This document shows, piece by piece, positions 26,659 to 35,381 of a DNA stretch of 37,671 bases. Under the pieces are notes generated by a model. It had not been told where the DNA came from, did not search any database, and worked only from the letters and a program-made list of their open reading frames with translations. This DNA is from Anaerolineales bacterium. GTDB taxonomy: Bacteria; Chloroflexota; Anaerolineae; Anaerolineales; E44-bin32. Made by a program: the position numbers and the translations under genes. Numbering within the stretch: the stretch's first letter is position 1; every line of letters starts with the position of its first letter. Where the stretch lies: positions 1-37,671 of the forward strand of contig JAFGNH010000065.1 of assembly GCA_016927115.1 (NCBI GenBank), read 5' to 3'.

Positions 26659-27444
26659 TTATCCCCGCTTCCTTGCCAGATAGAAAGAATAGGTCCCCTG
26701 GTCAAGCGGTGGTTCAGAATAATACTTCTGTACATATCTTCTCGTAAACCATAGATTCCAGCGCTTTCCCACCAATATCCACTTCCCGGTCAGCAGACGT
26801 GAAAGGACGCAGGGAAACCCGAAATAATGACCCCATTCCAGCATAGCGAGGGCATTCGGCGAGAAGTAATGGAAGCTTTCCTCAATTCTAAATCCTGCAT
26901 CTGCTAGCCGTTTCGCCCACTCTTCCCTGTCCAGTAGATTCACTGTACGTGTAACACGCATGAACCAGTCTGTATACCAGCGCGCGGGGGTACGAAGACC
27001 AATGGAACGGAGTATGCGAGGGATAGACAGCTCAGTACGGTAGCCCGGGTTCGGTACGGTGAATGCAAAAAGCGCCCCCGGTTTGAGAACACGACCAATG
27101 TCTTTAAGCACACTATCAAGATGGGGGATATGTTCAAGCACCGAGTTGCTTACAGCACTTGCAAAGGTATCTCCTGCAAAAGGCAATCGCGCTCCATCCG
27201 ACTGCAGTAGTGATCTGTATCCTCCATATTCCTTTGCAGATTTCATCACCGCCCGATCAGGATCGATACCAATATCCAGCTGTTTTCCAAAAACTGCGGA
27301 AGCAAAATGGCCATCTCCGGAGCCGATATCAAGAACGGGTTCAGCTAGTGGCACAGCGTGCATCCAACGAGACTCCACAGCCCGAAGCGTCCCACGAAAA
27401 TACGGCAGTTCGGTTAGTTGAGACCAGAGAAAATCCTGCGCCAT
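26659..27444 (-). CDS. Class I SAM-dependent methyltransferase
   Basis: A 261-residue protein of the Methyltransf_11/UbiE-like type. Motif I is VLDIGSGDGH (37-46), with the acidic residue DPD at 61-63, motif IV region ASAVSNSVLEHI (95-106), and VLKPGALFAFTVPNP (119-133). No membrane segment. Its start overlaps the stop of the GT4 gene by one base (TAATG), so it is coupled to GT4 and the flippase-like gene. The context suggests methylation of a sugar or lipid-linked glycan intermediate; the acceptor cannot be read from sequence. Confidence 0.87.
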   Translation of the reverse strand: MAQDFLWSQLTELPYFRGTLRAVESRWMHAVPLAEPVLDIGSGDGHFASAVFGKQLDIGIDPDRAVMKSAKEYGGYRSLLQSDGARLPFAGDTFASAVSNSVLEHIPHLDSVLKDIGRVLKPGALFAFTVPNPGYRTELSIPRILRSIGLRTPARWYTDWFMRVTRTVNLLDREEWAKRLADAGFRIEESFHYFSPNALAMLEWGHYFGFPCVLSRLLTGKWILVGKRWNLWFTRRYVQKYYSEPPLDQGTYSFYLARKRG

Positions 27445-28607
27445 TATACCTTTTCCCCCTTTTCCTTTATCAACTCCATAAAGAGTTCTTCATATTTCTG
27501 TGCAGCAGAATCAGAGGAAAACCTTTCCCGGATTTCAGACTGATCTTTTATATAGGCAGGTTTGTTATCCAGGATTTTGAGTATGGCCTCTGCCAGCAAA
27601 TCAAACCTCCGGATAGGAACCACTTCTCCCATCTCTGTCTGGTAGATTGGCTGACGGACACCCGGAAGATCGGACGCCACCACAGGCGTCCCACAAATCA
27701 TAGATTCAATCTGTACAAGACCAAAACTTTCAGTACTATTTACGCTTGGAAGCACAGTAATATCACACACAGAGAAAAACGCAGCCATCTCCTGTGGATC
27801 CAGCACACCCAGGAAAGTCCAGCTTTCGCTCAGATCCTTCAGAAGAGGCTGCAGGCTGCGTGCATACTCTTCCTCCCCCATTACATCCCGGTTTTGTCCG
27901 GCAAACAGTACATGTGCATCCGGATAGCGCTGCTGGATCAGAGGCAGCGCTTTCATCAGATATTCAACACCTTTCTCAGTAGCAAGTCGGGCTGCAATCC
28001 CTATGATTGGCCTTTTCGATGTATCCAACCGTTTCTCAAAAAGTGCCTGCTGCGCTGCCGTAATTTCCGCCACCTCGACAGGAGGTGGAATAATTCTTAC
28101 CTTTGACAAATATCTGGATATAAAGGGTGAGTGCGTTGCATAATCTTCTGTATAGGCCACTACGGCATCTGCCACCAAACCTGCTGCTGTGTTAGCCGTT
28201 TGCACAACAAGATTAACAATCCTGTTTACCAATCCGTCAGGCAAACGAAGGTCACAATGGTATGTCAGAACAGCCGGTTTTCTAAGCAGCTTACCGCGGA
28301 CTGCAATCCCGGCGGCGTCGAACTGCGGCAGGTGCAGACTGACAACATCATGTGTACGAACCTGGCGCCAGGCTTCGATCCCGAGAGTCGGCATGATCAC
28401 ACCCTTGCTCACACGTATCAATACAGGTACTCGCAGGATTCTCACACCTTCCACCCATTCCTCACGAGCAAGGCCGCTGTCATACTGCGAGGTCAGTACG
28501 GTGACCGTGTGGCCTCGTCTTGCCATAGCACGCGCCAGGCGATCAACATAGATGGTCAGTCCCGAAACATGTGGGCGAAAGTAAGTGAGAACGAAAAGGA
28601 TTTTCAT
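27444..28607 (-). CDS. GT4-family glycosyltransferase
   Basis: A 387-residue cytoplasmic glycosyltransferase with GT-B fold. The N-terminal acceptor domain begins MKILFVLTYFRPHVSGLTIY (Glyco_transf_4 pattern) and contains SLHLPQFDAAG. The C-terminal domain begins near IIGIAARLATEKG and carries the EX7E motif (E293 to E301, in ESFGLVQIE) that contacts the nucleotide-sugar. Retaining transfer from UDP-, GDP- or CDP-sugars to a lipid-linked acceptor is typical. It overlaps the upstream flippase-like gene by ATGA and the downstream methyltransferase by one base, forming a three-gene unit. The specific sugar is unknown. Confidence 0.92.
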   Translation of the reverse strand: MKILFVLTYFRPHVSGLTIYVDRLARAMARRGHTVTVLTSQYDSGLAREEWVEGVRILRVPVLIRVSKGVIMPTLGIEAWRQVRTHDVVSLHLPQFDAAGIAVRGKLLRKPAVLTYHCDLRLPDGLVNRIVNLVVQTANTAAGLVADAVVAYTEDYATHSPFISRYLSKVRIIPPPVEVAEITAAQQALFEKRLDTSKRPIIGIAARLATEKGVEYLMKALPLIQQRYPDAHVLFAGQNRDVMGEEEYARSLQPLLKDLSESWTFLGVLDPQEMAAFFSVCDITVLPSVNSTESFGLVQIESMICGTPVVASDLPGVRQPIYQTEMGEVVPIRRFDLLAEAILKILDNKPAYIKDQSEIRERFSSDSAAQKYEELFMELIKEKGEKV

Positions 28608-29593
28608 GACTCAGACGGCGCCTTTATCTGCGCAAGCATTCTAAGCTTCTCACCCAGTCCGGCAATCGTTTCCCCTTCCCGACTCAAAGCCGCTGCGCCA
28701 ATAATTCCGGTGATTATAAGCTGATGAAGGTGTATCACGACTGCAACACTTAACGCAGCCTCCTGCGGATAATTAAAAACCAGCAATCCGGCCACTGTAG
28801 AGAGTTCGAATACACCGACGGCACCCGGGAGAGAAGGAACTGCCGCACCGAACGCAACCACGCCCGAGACAAAAAGCGCTACAATCAGCGACCCCTCCAT
28901 CTGGAACATACGCAAACCCAGCATAAAAGTCATCCAGCTCGTCACCCAGGCCAGGAAACTCCATAAACCCGCCCGTAGAATGCGTTTGATTCGATCCTCT
29001 CCAACCAGACCGGAAAAAAATTCATCAATCATCCGGCTGATCTGCAGATTCCGAATAAACGGAATACGCTCCAGCACGTCATTTAGCGTGGACTGCTTCC
29101 TATGCAACAGGTACAGTACGAAAATCCCAATCACCAGTCCAGCTGCCACACTGAAAACAACATTCCATGCCCAATCAACCTGGATAACAAACGGCAGAAC
29201 CACAAGCAAGCCCAACAAGCAGACAATAATATCGATAATCCGTTCGAGAACAACTGTGGCAGTTGTCCATCCAAAGTGAAGATTGGTTTCTCGAGTTACA
29301 AGGTACGCCCTGGCCAGTTCCCCCATTCTGAGAGGAAGAACCATGTTCAACAGGTATCCTTCATTCAGTGACTCAAAGGTACGCCAGTACGGGACCCGTT
29401 CATTGAGCAGGATCTGCCAGCTGCGGGTACGTGTGGCCAGGCCCAGGAACAACAGCCCGGTCATTGGGGCCAGGTACAGATAGTCAGCACCCTCCAGAAC
29501 CTCCATCAGGCGCACGGGCTGGACACCCCAGAACGCTGCTCCCAGGGCAAGAATGCTGATAATAAAACCTATCGCCCAGTGCTTTTTCTTCAA
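28604..29593 (-). CDS. UPF0104 / lysylphosphatidylglycerol-synthase-TM-like membrane protein
   Basis: A 329-residue integral membrane protein with about eight helices. It shows the family pattern of TRTRSWQILLN, a long loop, LPLRMGELARAYLVTRE, and VLERIIDII (about residues 55-125). This matches the LPG_synthase_TM/UPF0104 family, which includes AglD-like and flippase-type proteins. The aminoacyl-transferase domain of MprF is absent, so lysyl-PG synthesis is excluded. Role inferred: handling of lipid-linked glycan intermediates. The start is likely TTG 29593, since AGGAG lies five bases upstream; GTG 29596 is an alternative but would leave only two bases. It ends in an ATGA overlap with the GT4 gene. 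Confidence 0.85.
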   Translation of the reverse strand: MKKKHWAIGFIISILALGAAFWGVQPVRLMEVLEGADYLYLAPMTGLLFLGLATRTRSWQILLNERVPYWRTFESLNEGYLLNMVLPLRMGELARAYLVTRETNLHFGWTTATVVLERIIDIIVCLLGLLVVLPFVIQVDWAWNVVFSVAAGLVIGIFVLYLLHRKQSTLNDVLERIPFIRNLQISRMIDEFFSGLVGEDRIKRILRAGLWSFLAWVTSWMTFMLGLRMFQMEGSLIVALFVSGVVAFGAAVPSLPGAVGVFELSTVAGLLVFNYPQEAALSVAVVIHLHQLIITGIIGAAALSREGETIAGLGEKLRMLAQIKAPSES

Positions 29594-29705
29594 CACATCT
29601 CCTGATCAAGGTTCTTATTGGAGTACTATCCTGCTGCCCTTATTTGCACGATTGAGTTTCTGGTCCCATCTTTCAGAAACATGGTAATGCAGCACACAGC
29701 AAAGC

Positions 29706-30728
29706 TCAACCAATGATCTCCAGGTTTGAACTCACCCATTGGAACAGATCCTGGATCCCATCCCTGACAGAAAACTTTGGCTTCCACTCAAGCACTTGCC
29801 TGGCTTTTGTCGTGTCGGAAATGTATATATTTTGATCCCCCGGCCGCCAGGAAGCTCGAGAAATATCCAGTTTCCTTCCGAGAAGTTTTTCCAGGATAGG
29901 GCTGAATTCCGTCCATACAGAGATACTGTTCTGCGGCCCGCCGCCCATGTTGAAAATCCCGCCATACGCTGCTTCCTGCCGGCAGGCAGCAGCCATCGCC
30001 CGAATTAAATCTGAAACATGCAGAATATCCCGTACCTGTTTGCCATTGCCATAGATTGTGATATCCCTGCCTTTCAGTGCTGCAATAATAAACCAGGCCA
30101 ACCAGCCCTGATCTTCCACCCCGAACTGGCGGGGGCCATAAATACAGGAATTACGGAAGACGATCGTTTTCAAACCATAGATTCGCCCATAGTCATGGAC
30201 ATACTGATCCGCAGCCCCTTTGGAACAGCCATATGGTGAGTAAAAATCCAGCGGAGTGGTTTCCGGAACACCTTTTTCCAGATCACGGTAGCGGTATCTT
30301 GTTTCATCCTCGATTACGACAATAGATTCCAATGCTCCATAAACCTTGTTCGTAGATGTGAAAAGAATCACAGGGTCCAGGTTGAGTGTTCGCACTGCTT
30401 CCAGGACATTGAACGTACCCAGTGCATTTACAGAAAAATCCAATCTCGGGTCGCTGACAGAAGTTGTTACAGCAACCTGAGCGGCAAAATGAAACAGAAT
30501 ATCAATGGGTTTGACCTTATCGAGTGCCTGCCGCAGCGCGGCATAATCACGCATATCAATCTGGTAAAAGGCAAGGTTCGGGTCCATTTCAAACAGCCAG
30601 GCGAGATTAACCTCACTACCAGGCCGGGAAAGGTCATCAATTACAATGATCTCATGGCCTTCAGCCAGGAAGTGAGCCGCAGTATTCGAACCGATAAAAC
30701 CCGCACCACCGGTTATCACTATACGCAT
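29706..30728 (-). CDS. NAD-dependent epimerase, CDP-paratose 2-epimerase (RfbE)-like
   Basis: A 340-residue extended SDR enzyme. The NAD-binding motif TGGAGFIG is at residues 6-13; STNKVYG is at 125-131, where most SDRs have S-S-x-x-V-Y-G; and the catalytic pair is Tyr166/Lys170 in YSPYGCSKGAADQY. The STNKVYG and SPYGCSKGAADQY combination, plus VEDQGWLAWF further on, closely recalls the CDP-paratose/tyvelose 2-epimerase of Salmonella O-antigen synthesis. I therefore expect a C2 epimerisation of a nucleotide-activated sugar, though CDP-paratose itself is not proven because the other rfb genes are missing here. It lies 26 bp after lepA on the same strand. Confidence 0.85.
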   Translation of the reverse strand: MRIVITGGAGFIGSNTAAHFLAEGHEIIVIDDLSRPGSEVNLAWLFEMDPNLAFYQIDMRDYAALRQALDKVKPIDILFHFAAQVAVTTSVSDPRLDFSVNALGTFNVLEAVRTLNLDPVILFTSTNKVYGALESIVVIEDETRYRYRDLEKGVPETTPLDFYSPYGCSKGAADQYVHDYGRIYGLKTIVFRNSCIYGPRQFGVEDQGWLAWFIIAALKGRDITIYGNGKQVRDILHVSDLIRAMAAACRQEAAYGGIFNMGGGPQNSISVWTEFSPILEKLLGRKLDISRASWRPGDQNIYISDTTKARQVLEWKPKFSVRDGIQDLFQWVSSNLEIIG

Positions 30729-30754
30729 CGGTATCCTCCATCAGTACAGCGGGA

Positions 30755-32560
30755 TCACTGCTCATCCCCGAGTTGCAGGACGGCCATAAAAGCCTCCTGA
30801 GGGATCTCCACACTGCCGACCATCTTCATCCGTTTCTTGCCCTTCTTCTGCTTCTCAAGAAGTTTGCGCTTCCGGCTGACATCACCACCATAACATTTAG
30901 CCAGAACATCTTTACGCAGCGCTTTTACATTGGCTCGTGAAATCACCCGGCCGTTTGCTATCGCCTGAACAGGAACGGTAAACAACTGGCGGGGAATGAG
31001 TTCTTTCAGCTTCGAAACAAGCCGCTGCCCCTTGGTGTAAGCCATTTCCCGGTGAACGATCAAAGCCAGTGCATCTACCGGCTCCTGGTTCACAAGGATT
31101 TCTAATTTGACCAGATCGTCAGCCTGATAACAATCAAACTGGTAATCCAGAGAAGCATAACCGCGTGTACGCGATTTTAGTTGATCATAAAACTCAATAA
31201 TCAGTTCTGCCAGCGGTATGCGAAAATGGAGAATAACCCGCCCGGGAGTTGGATACTCTTGCTCGAGGAACTCACCACGCCGCTTTTTTACCAGGTCCAT
31301 CACTGTTCCATAGAAAGTGTCGGGCGTGAAGATCTGGATCTTCATCCACGGCTCCCGGATCTCCTCAACTTCCGCCAGATCCGGAAGAAGTGCGGGCGAA
31401 TCAATGGTAAGCGTCTCCCCACTGCGCATGACAACTTCATACTCTACTGATGGCGCCGTGGCAATCAGGTTTATATCAAACTCACGCTCAAGCCGCTCCT
31501 GAATGATTTCCATATGGAACATTCCCAGAAAACCGCAGCGGAATCCGAAGTTCAGCGCGGTTGAAGTTTCTGGCTCATAGACCAGTGCAGCATCATTCAG
31601 CTGCAACTTCTCAAGCGCGTCACGCAAGTCCTCATAATCTTCTCCCTCGACAGGGAAAAAGCCTGCAAATACCATGGATTTTGGATGTTTATAGCCCGGC
31701 AGCGGGGTTGCTGCAGGTATTCGGGCACTGGTAATCGTATCGCCAACTCTGCATTCCTGAACCGTCTTCAGTCCGCTTGCAACGTATCCTACCTCGCCAG
31801 CAGTCAGTTCCTTCACCGGCTTCATTCCAGGCATAAAACAGCCGATTTCAATAGGCTTCACAACCGTGTGGGAGGCCATCATCAGCAGGTCGCTCTGTTG
31901 GTCCATCCTGCCCTGAATTACCCGCACATAGGCAACCACACCCTTATAAGAATCATAATGTGAATCGAAGATCAGTGCCTGCAGCGGCTGATCCTCTGAG
32001 CCTGAAGGAGGAGGAATACGCTGGACAACAGCCTCAAGTACAGCTTCAATATTCTGGTTATCCTTTGCAGAAATGCGAAGAATATCTTCAGCAGGAACAC
32101 CCAGGAGGTTTTCAATCTCCTCAGCCACATCATCAGCCTGGGCGGATAGCAGATCAATCTTGTTGATAACCGGAATAATCTCAAGATTTGATTCAAGTGC
32201 AAGGTACAGGTTTGCCAGTGTCTGCGCCTCCACCCCCTGGCTTGCATCCACAATCAGCAGTGCACCTTCGCAGGCTTCCAGGGCACGGCTCACTTCATAC
32301 CCAAAATCCACATGCCCCGGGGTATCAATCAGGTTAAGGGTGTAGGTGTGCTGATCTTCGGCTGTGTAAGACATTCTTACCGCCGAAGCTTTTATTGTCA
32401 CGCCCTTTTCCCGCTCAAGGTCCATAGTGTCCAGAACCTGCGCCATCATGTCCCTTTCGGAGATGGTGCCGGTCAGCTGCAGCATACGGTCCGCCAGAGT
32501 GGATTTTCCGTGGTCGATGTGTGCAATAATGCAAAAATTTCGAATAGTATCTGTATTCAT
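30755..32560 (-). CDS. lepA: Elongation factor 4 (LepA), ribosome-associated GTPase
   Basis: A 601-residue LepA, normal length. G1 is AHIDHGKST (13-21), switch II is DTPGH (79-83), and NKID (about 135) gives guanine specificity. These are followed by the EF-G-like domains II, III and V and the LepA-specific C-terminal domain with [21 protein letters not shown]. It acts on ribosomes (biogenesis and elongation quality control). It has its own promoter (32612-32640), from which the mRNA would begin close to a GC-rich hairpin. Downstream, the epimerase gene follows after 26 bp and is probably co-transcribed. Confidence 0.98.
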   Translation of the reverse strand: MNTDTIRNFCIIAHIDHGKSTLADRMLQLTGTISERDMMAQVLDTMDLEREKGVTIKASAVRMSYTAEDQHTYTLNLIDTPGHVDFGYEVSRALEACEGALLIVDASQGVEAQTLANLYLALESNLEIIPVINKIDLLSAQADDVAEEIENLLGVPAEDILRISAKDNQNIEAVLEAVVQRIPPPSGSEDQPLQALIFDSHYDSYKGVVAYVRVIQGRMDQQSDLLMMASHTVVKPIEIGCFMPGMKPVKELTAGEVGYVASGLKTVQECRVGDTITSARIPAATPLPGYKHPKSMVFAGFFPVEGEDYEDLRDALEKLQLNDAALVYEPETSTALNFGFRCGFLGMFHMEIIQERLEREFDINLIATAPSVEYEVVMRSGETLTIDSPALLPDLAEVEEIREPWMKIQIFTPDTFYGTVMDLVKKRRGEFLEQEYPTPGRVILHFRIPLAELIIEFYDQLKSRTRGYASLDYQFDCYQADDLVKLEILVNQEPVDALALIVHREMAYTKGQRLVSKLKELIPRQLFTVPVQAIANGRVISRANVKALRKDVLAKCYGGDVSRKRKLLEKQKKGKKRMKMVGSVEIPQEAFMAVLQLGDEQ

Positions 32561-32578
32561 CTATCTTACTCTCACGAT

Positions 32579-32602
32579 AAAAAGCGGGAGGCATCTGCTC
32601 CC
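32579..32602 (-). terminator. Hairpin plus U-run between tlyA and lepA
   Basis: On the - strand, GGGAG/CTCCC with a 7-base loop is followed by GC and TTTTT, ending 18 bases before the lepA start codon. It can stop read-through from tlyA. Because the predicted lepA transcription start is close to its 5' arm, the same element would form the 5'-end hairpin of lepA mRNA. Confidence 0.5.
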
Positions 32603-32611
32603 ACCCTGGTT

Positions 32612-32640
32612 AGTATACTCGAGGTACAGGTACATTTAAA
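32612..32640 (-). promoter_or_regulatory. Predicted lepA promoter
   Basis: On the - strand, TTTAAA (32640-32635), a 17-bp spacer and TATACT (32617-32612) match consensus at 4/6 and 5/6. The spacer contains a direct TGTACC repeat. The expected start near 32605 leaves a short leader with the hairpin at 32586-32602. Confidence 0.5.
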
Positions 32641-32700
32641 GAGTGTTCTCCTGGGAAATTTTACCCATAACCTCAGCAAGTCTCCCTCCTGAAAACACTC
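32641..32700 (-). repeat. Inverted repeat at the 3' end of tlyA
   Basis: GAGTGTT (32641-32647) and AACACTC (32694-32700) are perfect 7-bp arms 46 bases apart, one of them overlapping the tlyA stop codon. The RNA stem would be followed by only a short U-run, so it is at most a weak terminator or an mRNA 3'-end structure. Confidence 0.3.
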
Positions 32701-33481
32701 AATTAAGTGAAGAAAAGATTCTATCAATATCGACTTCTGTCAGAATAGTATCAGGAACACGATTGCACCACAGCAAGAATTCAATATTGCCTTTGGGTCC
32801 ACGCAGGGGGGATACTGACAATCCGGCGGGAAAAAGGCCGATACCTGGCAGGAATGAAATCATTTCATCCACAACCTGGCGATGGACATCAGTACTGCGC
32901 ACAACGCCACCATGTCCGACAAGTTCCTTTCCAGCTTCAAATTGTGGTTTCACCAGTGCTATGATATCTCCATCAGGAGCAAGCCACTGCACTGCACGAG
33001 GCAGCAGAAGTCGGAGGGAGATAAAGGATGCATCAACAGTGACCATGCTCACAGACTCTGGTAGTTCCTCCAGATAGCGCGCATTGGTACGCTCCATAAC
33101 CACCACCCGGTCATCCGTGCGCAGTTTCCAATCCAGGATTCCGTGACCGACATCAATTGCATATACTCTGGCAGCTCCATGCTGCAGCAAGCAATCGGTA
33201 AATCCCCCGGTGGATGCACCTATGTCTGCACAGATCTTCCCTTCAACCTTGATCGGGAAGTCTTCGAAGGCACCTTCCAGCTTCTCCCCTCCCCGGGAAA
33301 CATATTTGGGGCCTGAAAAAACTTCAACACGACTCCCCTCCGGCACAATATGGCTCGATTTAAAAACCATTTCGCCATCCACTCGAACCTGTCCTGCCAT
33401 CACCAGACGCTGAGCTTGTGAACGACTCTGAGCCTTCCCTGTACGCGCCAGAAAGTTATCGATGCGTTCTTTTCCTGCCAT
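32699..33481 (-). CDS. tlyA: TlyA-family rRNA 2'-O-methyltransferase (hemolysin A-like)
   Basis: A 260-residue protein with an N-terminal S4 RNA-binding domain (about 4-64; IDNFLARTGKAQSRSQAQRLV) and an FtsJ-like SAM-dependent methyltransferase domain. The SAM motif is DIGASTGGFTDCLL (86-99), followed by AIDVGHG and LVKPQFEAG. TlyA methylates ribose 2'-OH in 16S and 23S rRNA; the haemolysin name is historical. The ATG at 33481 has no Shine-Dalgarno site. Instead a TACAAT box lies six bases before it, so the mRNA may be leaderless. It is divergent from the prenyltransferase operon, with 92 bp between start codons. Confidence 0.95.
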   Translation of the reverse strand: MAGKERIDNFLARTGKAQSRSQAQRLVMAGQVRVDGEMVFKSSHIVPEGSRVEVFSGPKYVSRGGEKLEGAFEDFPIKVEGKICADIGASTGGFTDCLLQHGAARVYAIDVGHGILDWKLRTDDRVVVMERTNARYLEELPESVSMVTVDASFISLRLLLPRAVQWLAPDGDIIALVKPQFEAGKELVGHGGVVRSTDVHRQVVDEMISFLPGIGLFPAGLSVSPLRGPKGNIEFLLWCNRVPDTILTEVDIDRIFSSLN

Positions 33482-33487
33482 GCCCCG

Positions 33488-33493
33488 ATTGTA
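33488..33493 (-). promoter_or_regulatory. -10 element for a probably leaderless tlyA mRNA
   Basis: TACAAT on the - strand, followed by six bases (CGGGGC) and then the ATG of tlyA. The expected +1 is the A of the start codon. No Shine-Dalgarno site exists and no clear -35 box is seen, which fits the leaderless pattern known in several bacterial phyla. Confidence 0.55.
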
Positions 33494-33521
33494 CCCTGTT
33501 TTTAGCCCCTGATCTGATCTA

Positions 33522-33550
33522 TTGTTTTTTCTACCCGTGTTAGCTACAAT
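33522..33550 (+). promoter_or_regulatory. Promoter of the prenyltransferase-mevalonate kinase-IPK operon
   Basis: TTGTTT (33522-33527), a 17-bp spacer and TACAAT (33545-33550). The expected start near 33557 gives a leader of about 17 bases containing AAGGTGG before ATG 33574. It is back-to-back with the tlyA promoter. Confidence 0.6.
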
Positions 33551-33573
33551 GTTCGGGTGAAAAGGTGGGAATT

Positions 33574-34446
33574 ATGGCTAAAGCGATCTTGAAGAGTCTC
33601 CGGCCCAAACAATGGGCTAAAAACGTATTTATCTTCGCTGCGCTGATCTTCGATCGCCAGATGTTTGCTCCAGGTCCATTATCCCGTACGATTGTTGGTT
33701 TTATCCTGATGTGCCTGATTTCAAGCGTTGTCTACCTTATTAATGATCTGGCAGACATTGAGCAGGATCGCCTGCACCCCACCAAGAAATTCAGGCCTAT
33801 TGCTTCCGGCAGTCTGCCTGTTGGTACTGCCCGGATCACAGCGGTCTTGTTGGGAATCATCGCTCTTCCATTGGGCTTTGCCCTGTCCACCGGTTTTGGC
33901 ATTATCATCCTAATTTACTTTATTCAGAACCTGCTGTATTCATTCTGGCTCAAGCACATTCCCATCATCGACGTTTTCATCCTCGCAACCGGGTTTCTGC
34001 TGCGAGTTGCCGCGGGCGTCTCCCTGATCATAGTGGAACGATTTTCACCCTGGTTGTATGTCTGCACAACTCTGCTGGCACTTTTTATAGCTTTCGGCAA
34101 ACGTCGCGCTGAAATCGTCCTGCTGGCTGAAAATGCAGAGAACCATCGTCGTGTGCTCGATGGTTACACAATCCCGCTCCTCGATCAGTTCCTGGTGATT
34201 ATTTCTGCCACAACGATTGTGGCGTATTCACTGTATACCTTTTCAGCAGAAAATCTTCCCGGTAATCATCTGATGATGCTGACTATCCCTTTTGTTGTCT
34301 ATGGCATTTTCCGCTATCTCTACCTGATTCATGTTGAAGGAACCGGCGGTGCACCTGATGAACTGATTCTCACCGATGCGCCGCTGCTGGCTGACATCCT
34401 GCTTTTTGGTTTCACATCGGCAATTATCCTGTATCTCTTTCCATGA
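33574..34446 (+). CDS. UbiA-family prenyltransferase, decaprenyl-phosphate phosphoribosyltransferase-like
   Basis: A 290-residue membrane protein with about eight helices. It opens with LKSLRPKQWAKNVFIF and carries the first Asp-rich motif INDLADIEQDRLHPTKKFRP (about 56-75); a cytosolic segment FGKRRAEIVLLAENAENHRR follows. This pattern is that of the decaprenyl-phosphate phosphoribosyltransferase branch (Rv3806c-like), which joins PRPP to polyprenyl phosphate, rather than of quinone or haem O prenyltransferases. ATG 33574 is preferred over an in-frame GTG at 33565 because AAGGTGG precedes it. The stop overlaps the mevalonate kinase ATG (ATGA), linking prenyl transfer to isoprenoid supply. 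Exact acceptor not proven. Confidence 0.85.
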   Translation: MAKAILKSLRPKQWAKNVFIFAALIFDRQMFAPGPLSRTIVGFILMCLISSVVYLINDLADIEQDRLHPTKKFRPIASGSLPVGTARITAVLLGIIALPLGFALSTGFGIIILIYFIQNLLYSFWLKHIPIIDVFILATGFLLRVAAGVSLIIVERFSPWLYVCTTLLALFIAFGKRRAEIVLLAENAENHRRVLDGYTIPLLDQFLVIISATTIVAYSLYTFSAENLPGNHLMMLTIPFVVYGIFRYLYLIHVEGTGGAPDELILTDAPLLADILLFGFTSAIILYLFP

Positions 34447-35381
34447 TACGTGCGTGCGCTCCCGGTAAAATTATCCTTTTCGGCGAACACGCCGTTGTGC
34501 ACAACCGCCCTGCACTCGCAGTCCCTATCCGGGATTTGCAGGCCTGTGCGTTGATCACCGCCAGACCCACTGAACCGGATGGCAGCATCTGGATTAATGC
34601 ACCTGCACTCTCACAACGAGCTCCATTCGATTCCCTGCCGCAGACTGATCCGCTGGCACAAACATGCAGGCTCACACTGGCAGAACTTCAAATAGAGAAC
34701 TTTCCCGCTTTCGAAATAACGATCGATTCAACGATACCACTTGCATCGGGAATGGGCTCCGGTGCTGCCGTCTCTGTTGCCATCATTCGCGCCATATCCT
34801 GCTATCTCAACAATCCTCTCACCGATAAGGCTGTAAACGATATCACCTATGAAATTGAAAAAATACATCACGGGACTCCCTCAGGTGTAGACAATACTGT
34901 AATCACCTTTAACCAGCCGGTATTCTTCATCCGTGGCAAGACAATGGAAACCTTTTCGATCAAGCAGGCTTTTACCCTGTTGATTGCAGACAGCGGCATT
35001 CAATCCCCGACCGCAGCCGCCGTGGCTTTTGTTCGTCATGGATGGCAGCAAGACCCGGAACGTTTTGAATACTTGTTTGACAGCATCGGTGCTGTCGCTG
35101 CATCTGCACGTACTGCACTTTCCCGAGGGGAGATAAATGCACTGGGTCCGTTAATGGACAAGAACCAGGCTCTGCTGGCAGCACTCGGTGTTTCCGCGCC
35201 AGAAAACGAACACCTGATCCAGGCAGCGAAAAAAGCCGGAGCTCCTGGCGCCAAACTCTCTGGGGGTGGTCTCGGAGGAAACGTAATTGTCCTGGCTCCT
35301 GAAAAACTAGTAGAAAAACTTGAAACGGCACTGCTGCGAGCTGGCGCTGCCGCCTGCTACCGTACGGAGATATCCTCATGA
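34443..35381 (+). CDS. mvk: Mevalonate kinase
   Basis: A 312-residue GHMP kinase that phosphorylates mevalonate at the 5-position. It starts ACAPGKIILFGEHAVVHNRPALA, the mevalonate-kinase N-terminal signature. The ATP-binding loop PLASGMGSGAAVSVA is at 99-113, HHGTPSGVDN at 142-151 with the likely catalytic Asp150, and the C-terminal KLSGGGLGGNVIVL completes the GHMP fold. Mevalonate-pathway genes are unusual outside some bacterial groups. Coupled on both sides by ATGA overlaps to the prenyltransferase and isopentenyl phosphate kinase genes. Phosphomevalonate kinase or decarboxylase genes are not in the window. Confidence 0.94.
   Translation: MIRACAPGKIILFGEHAVVHNRPALAVPIRDLQACALITARPTEPDGSIWINAPALSQRAPFDSLPQTDPLAQTCRLTLAELQIENFPAFEITIDSTIPLASGMGSGAAVSVAIIRAISCYLNNPLTDKAVNDITYEIEKIHHGTPSGVDNTVITFNQPVFFIRGKTMETFSIKQAFTLLIADSGIQSPTAAAVAFVRHGWQQDPERFEYLFDSIGAVAASARTALSRGEINALGPLMDKNQALLAALGVSAPENEHLIQAAKKAGAPGAKLSGGGLGGNVIVLAPEKLVEKLETALLRAGAAACYRTEISS

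Noticed and set aside
27159..28106. A 315-codon + strand reading frame
   Set aside because: It is antisense to the methyltransferase and GT4 genes, both with clear motifs; its sequence is rich in Arg, His, Gln and Pro with no domain.
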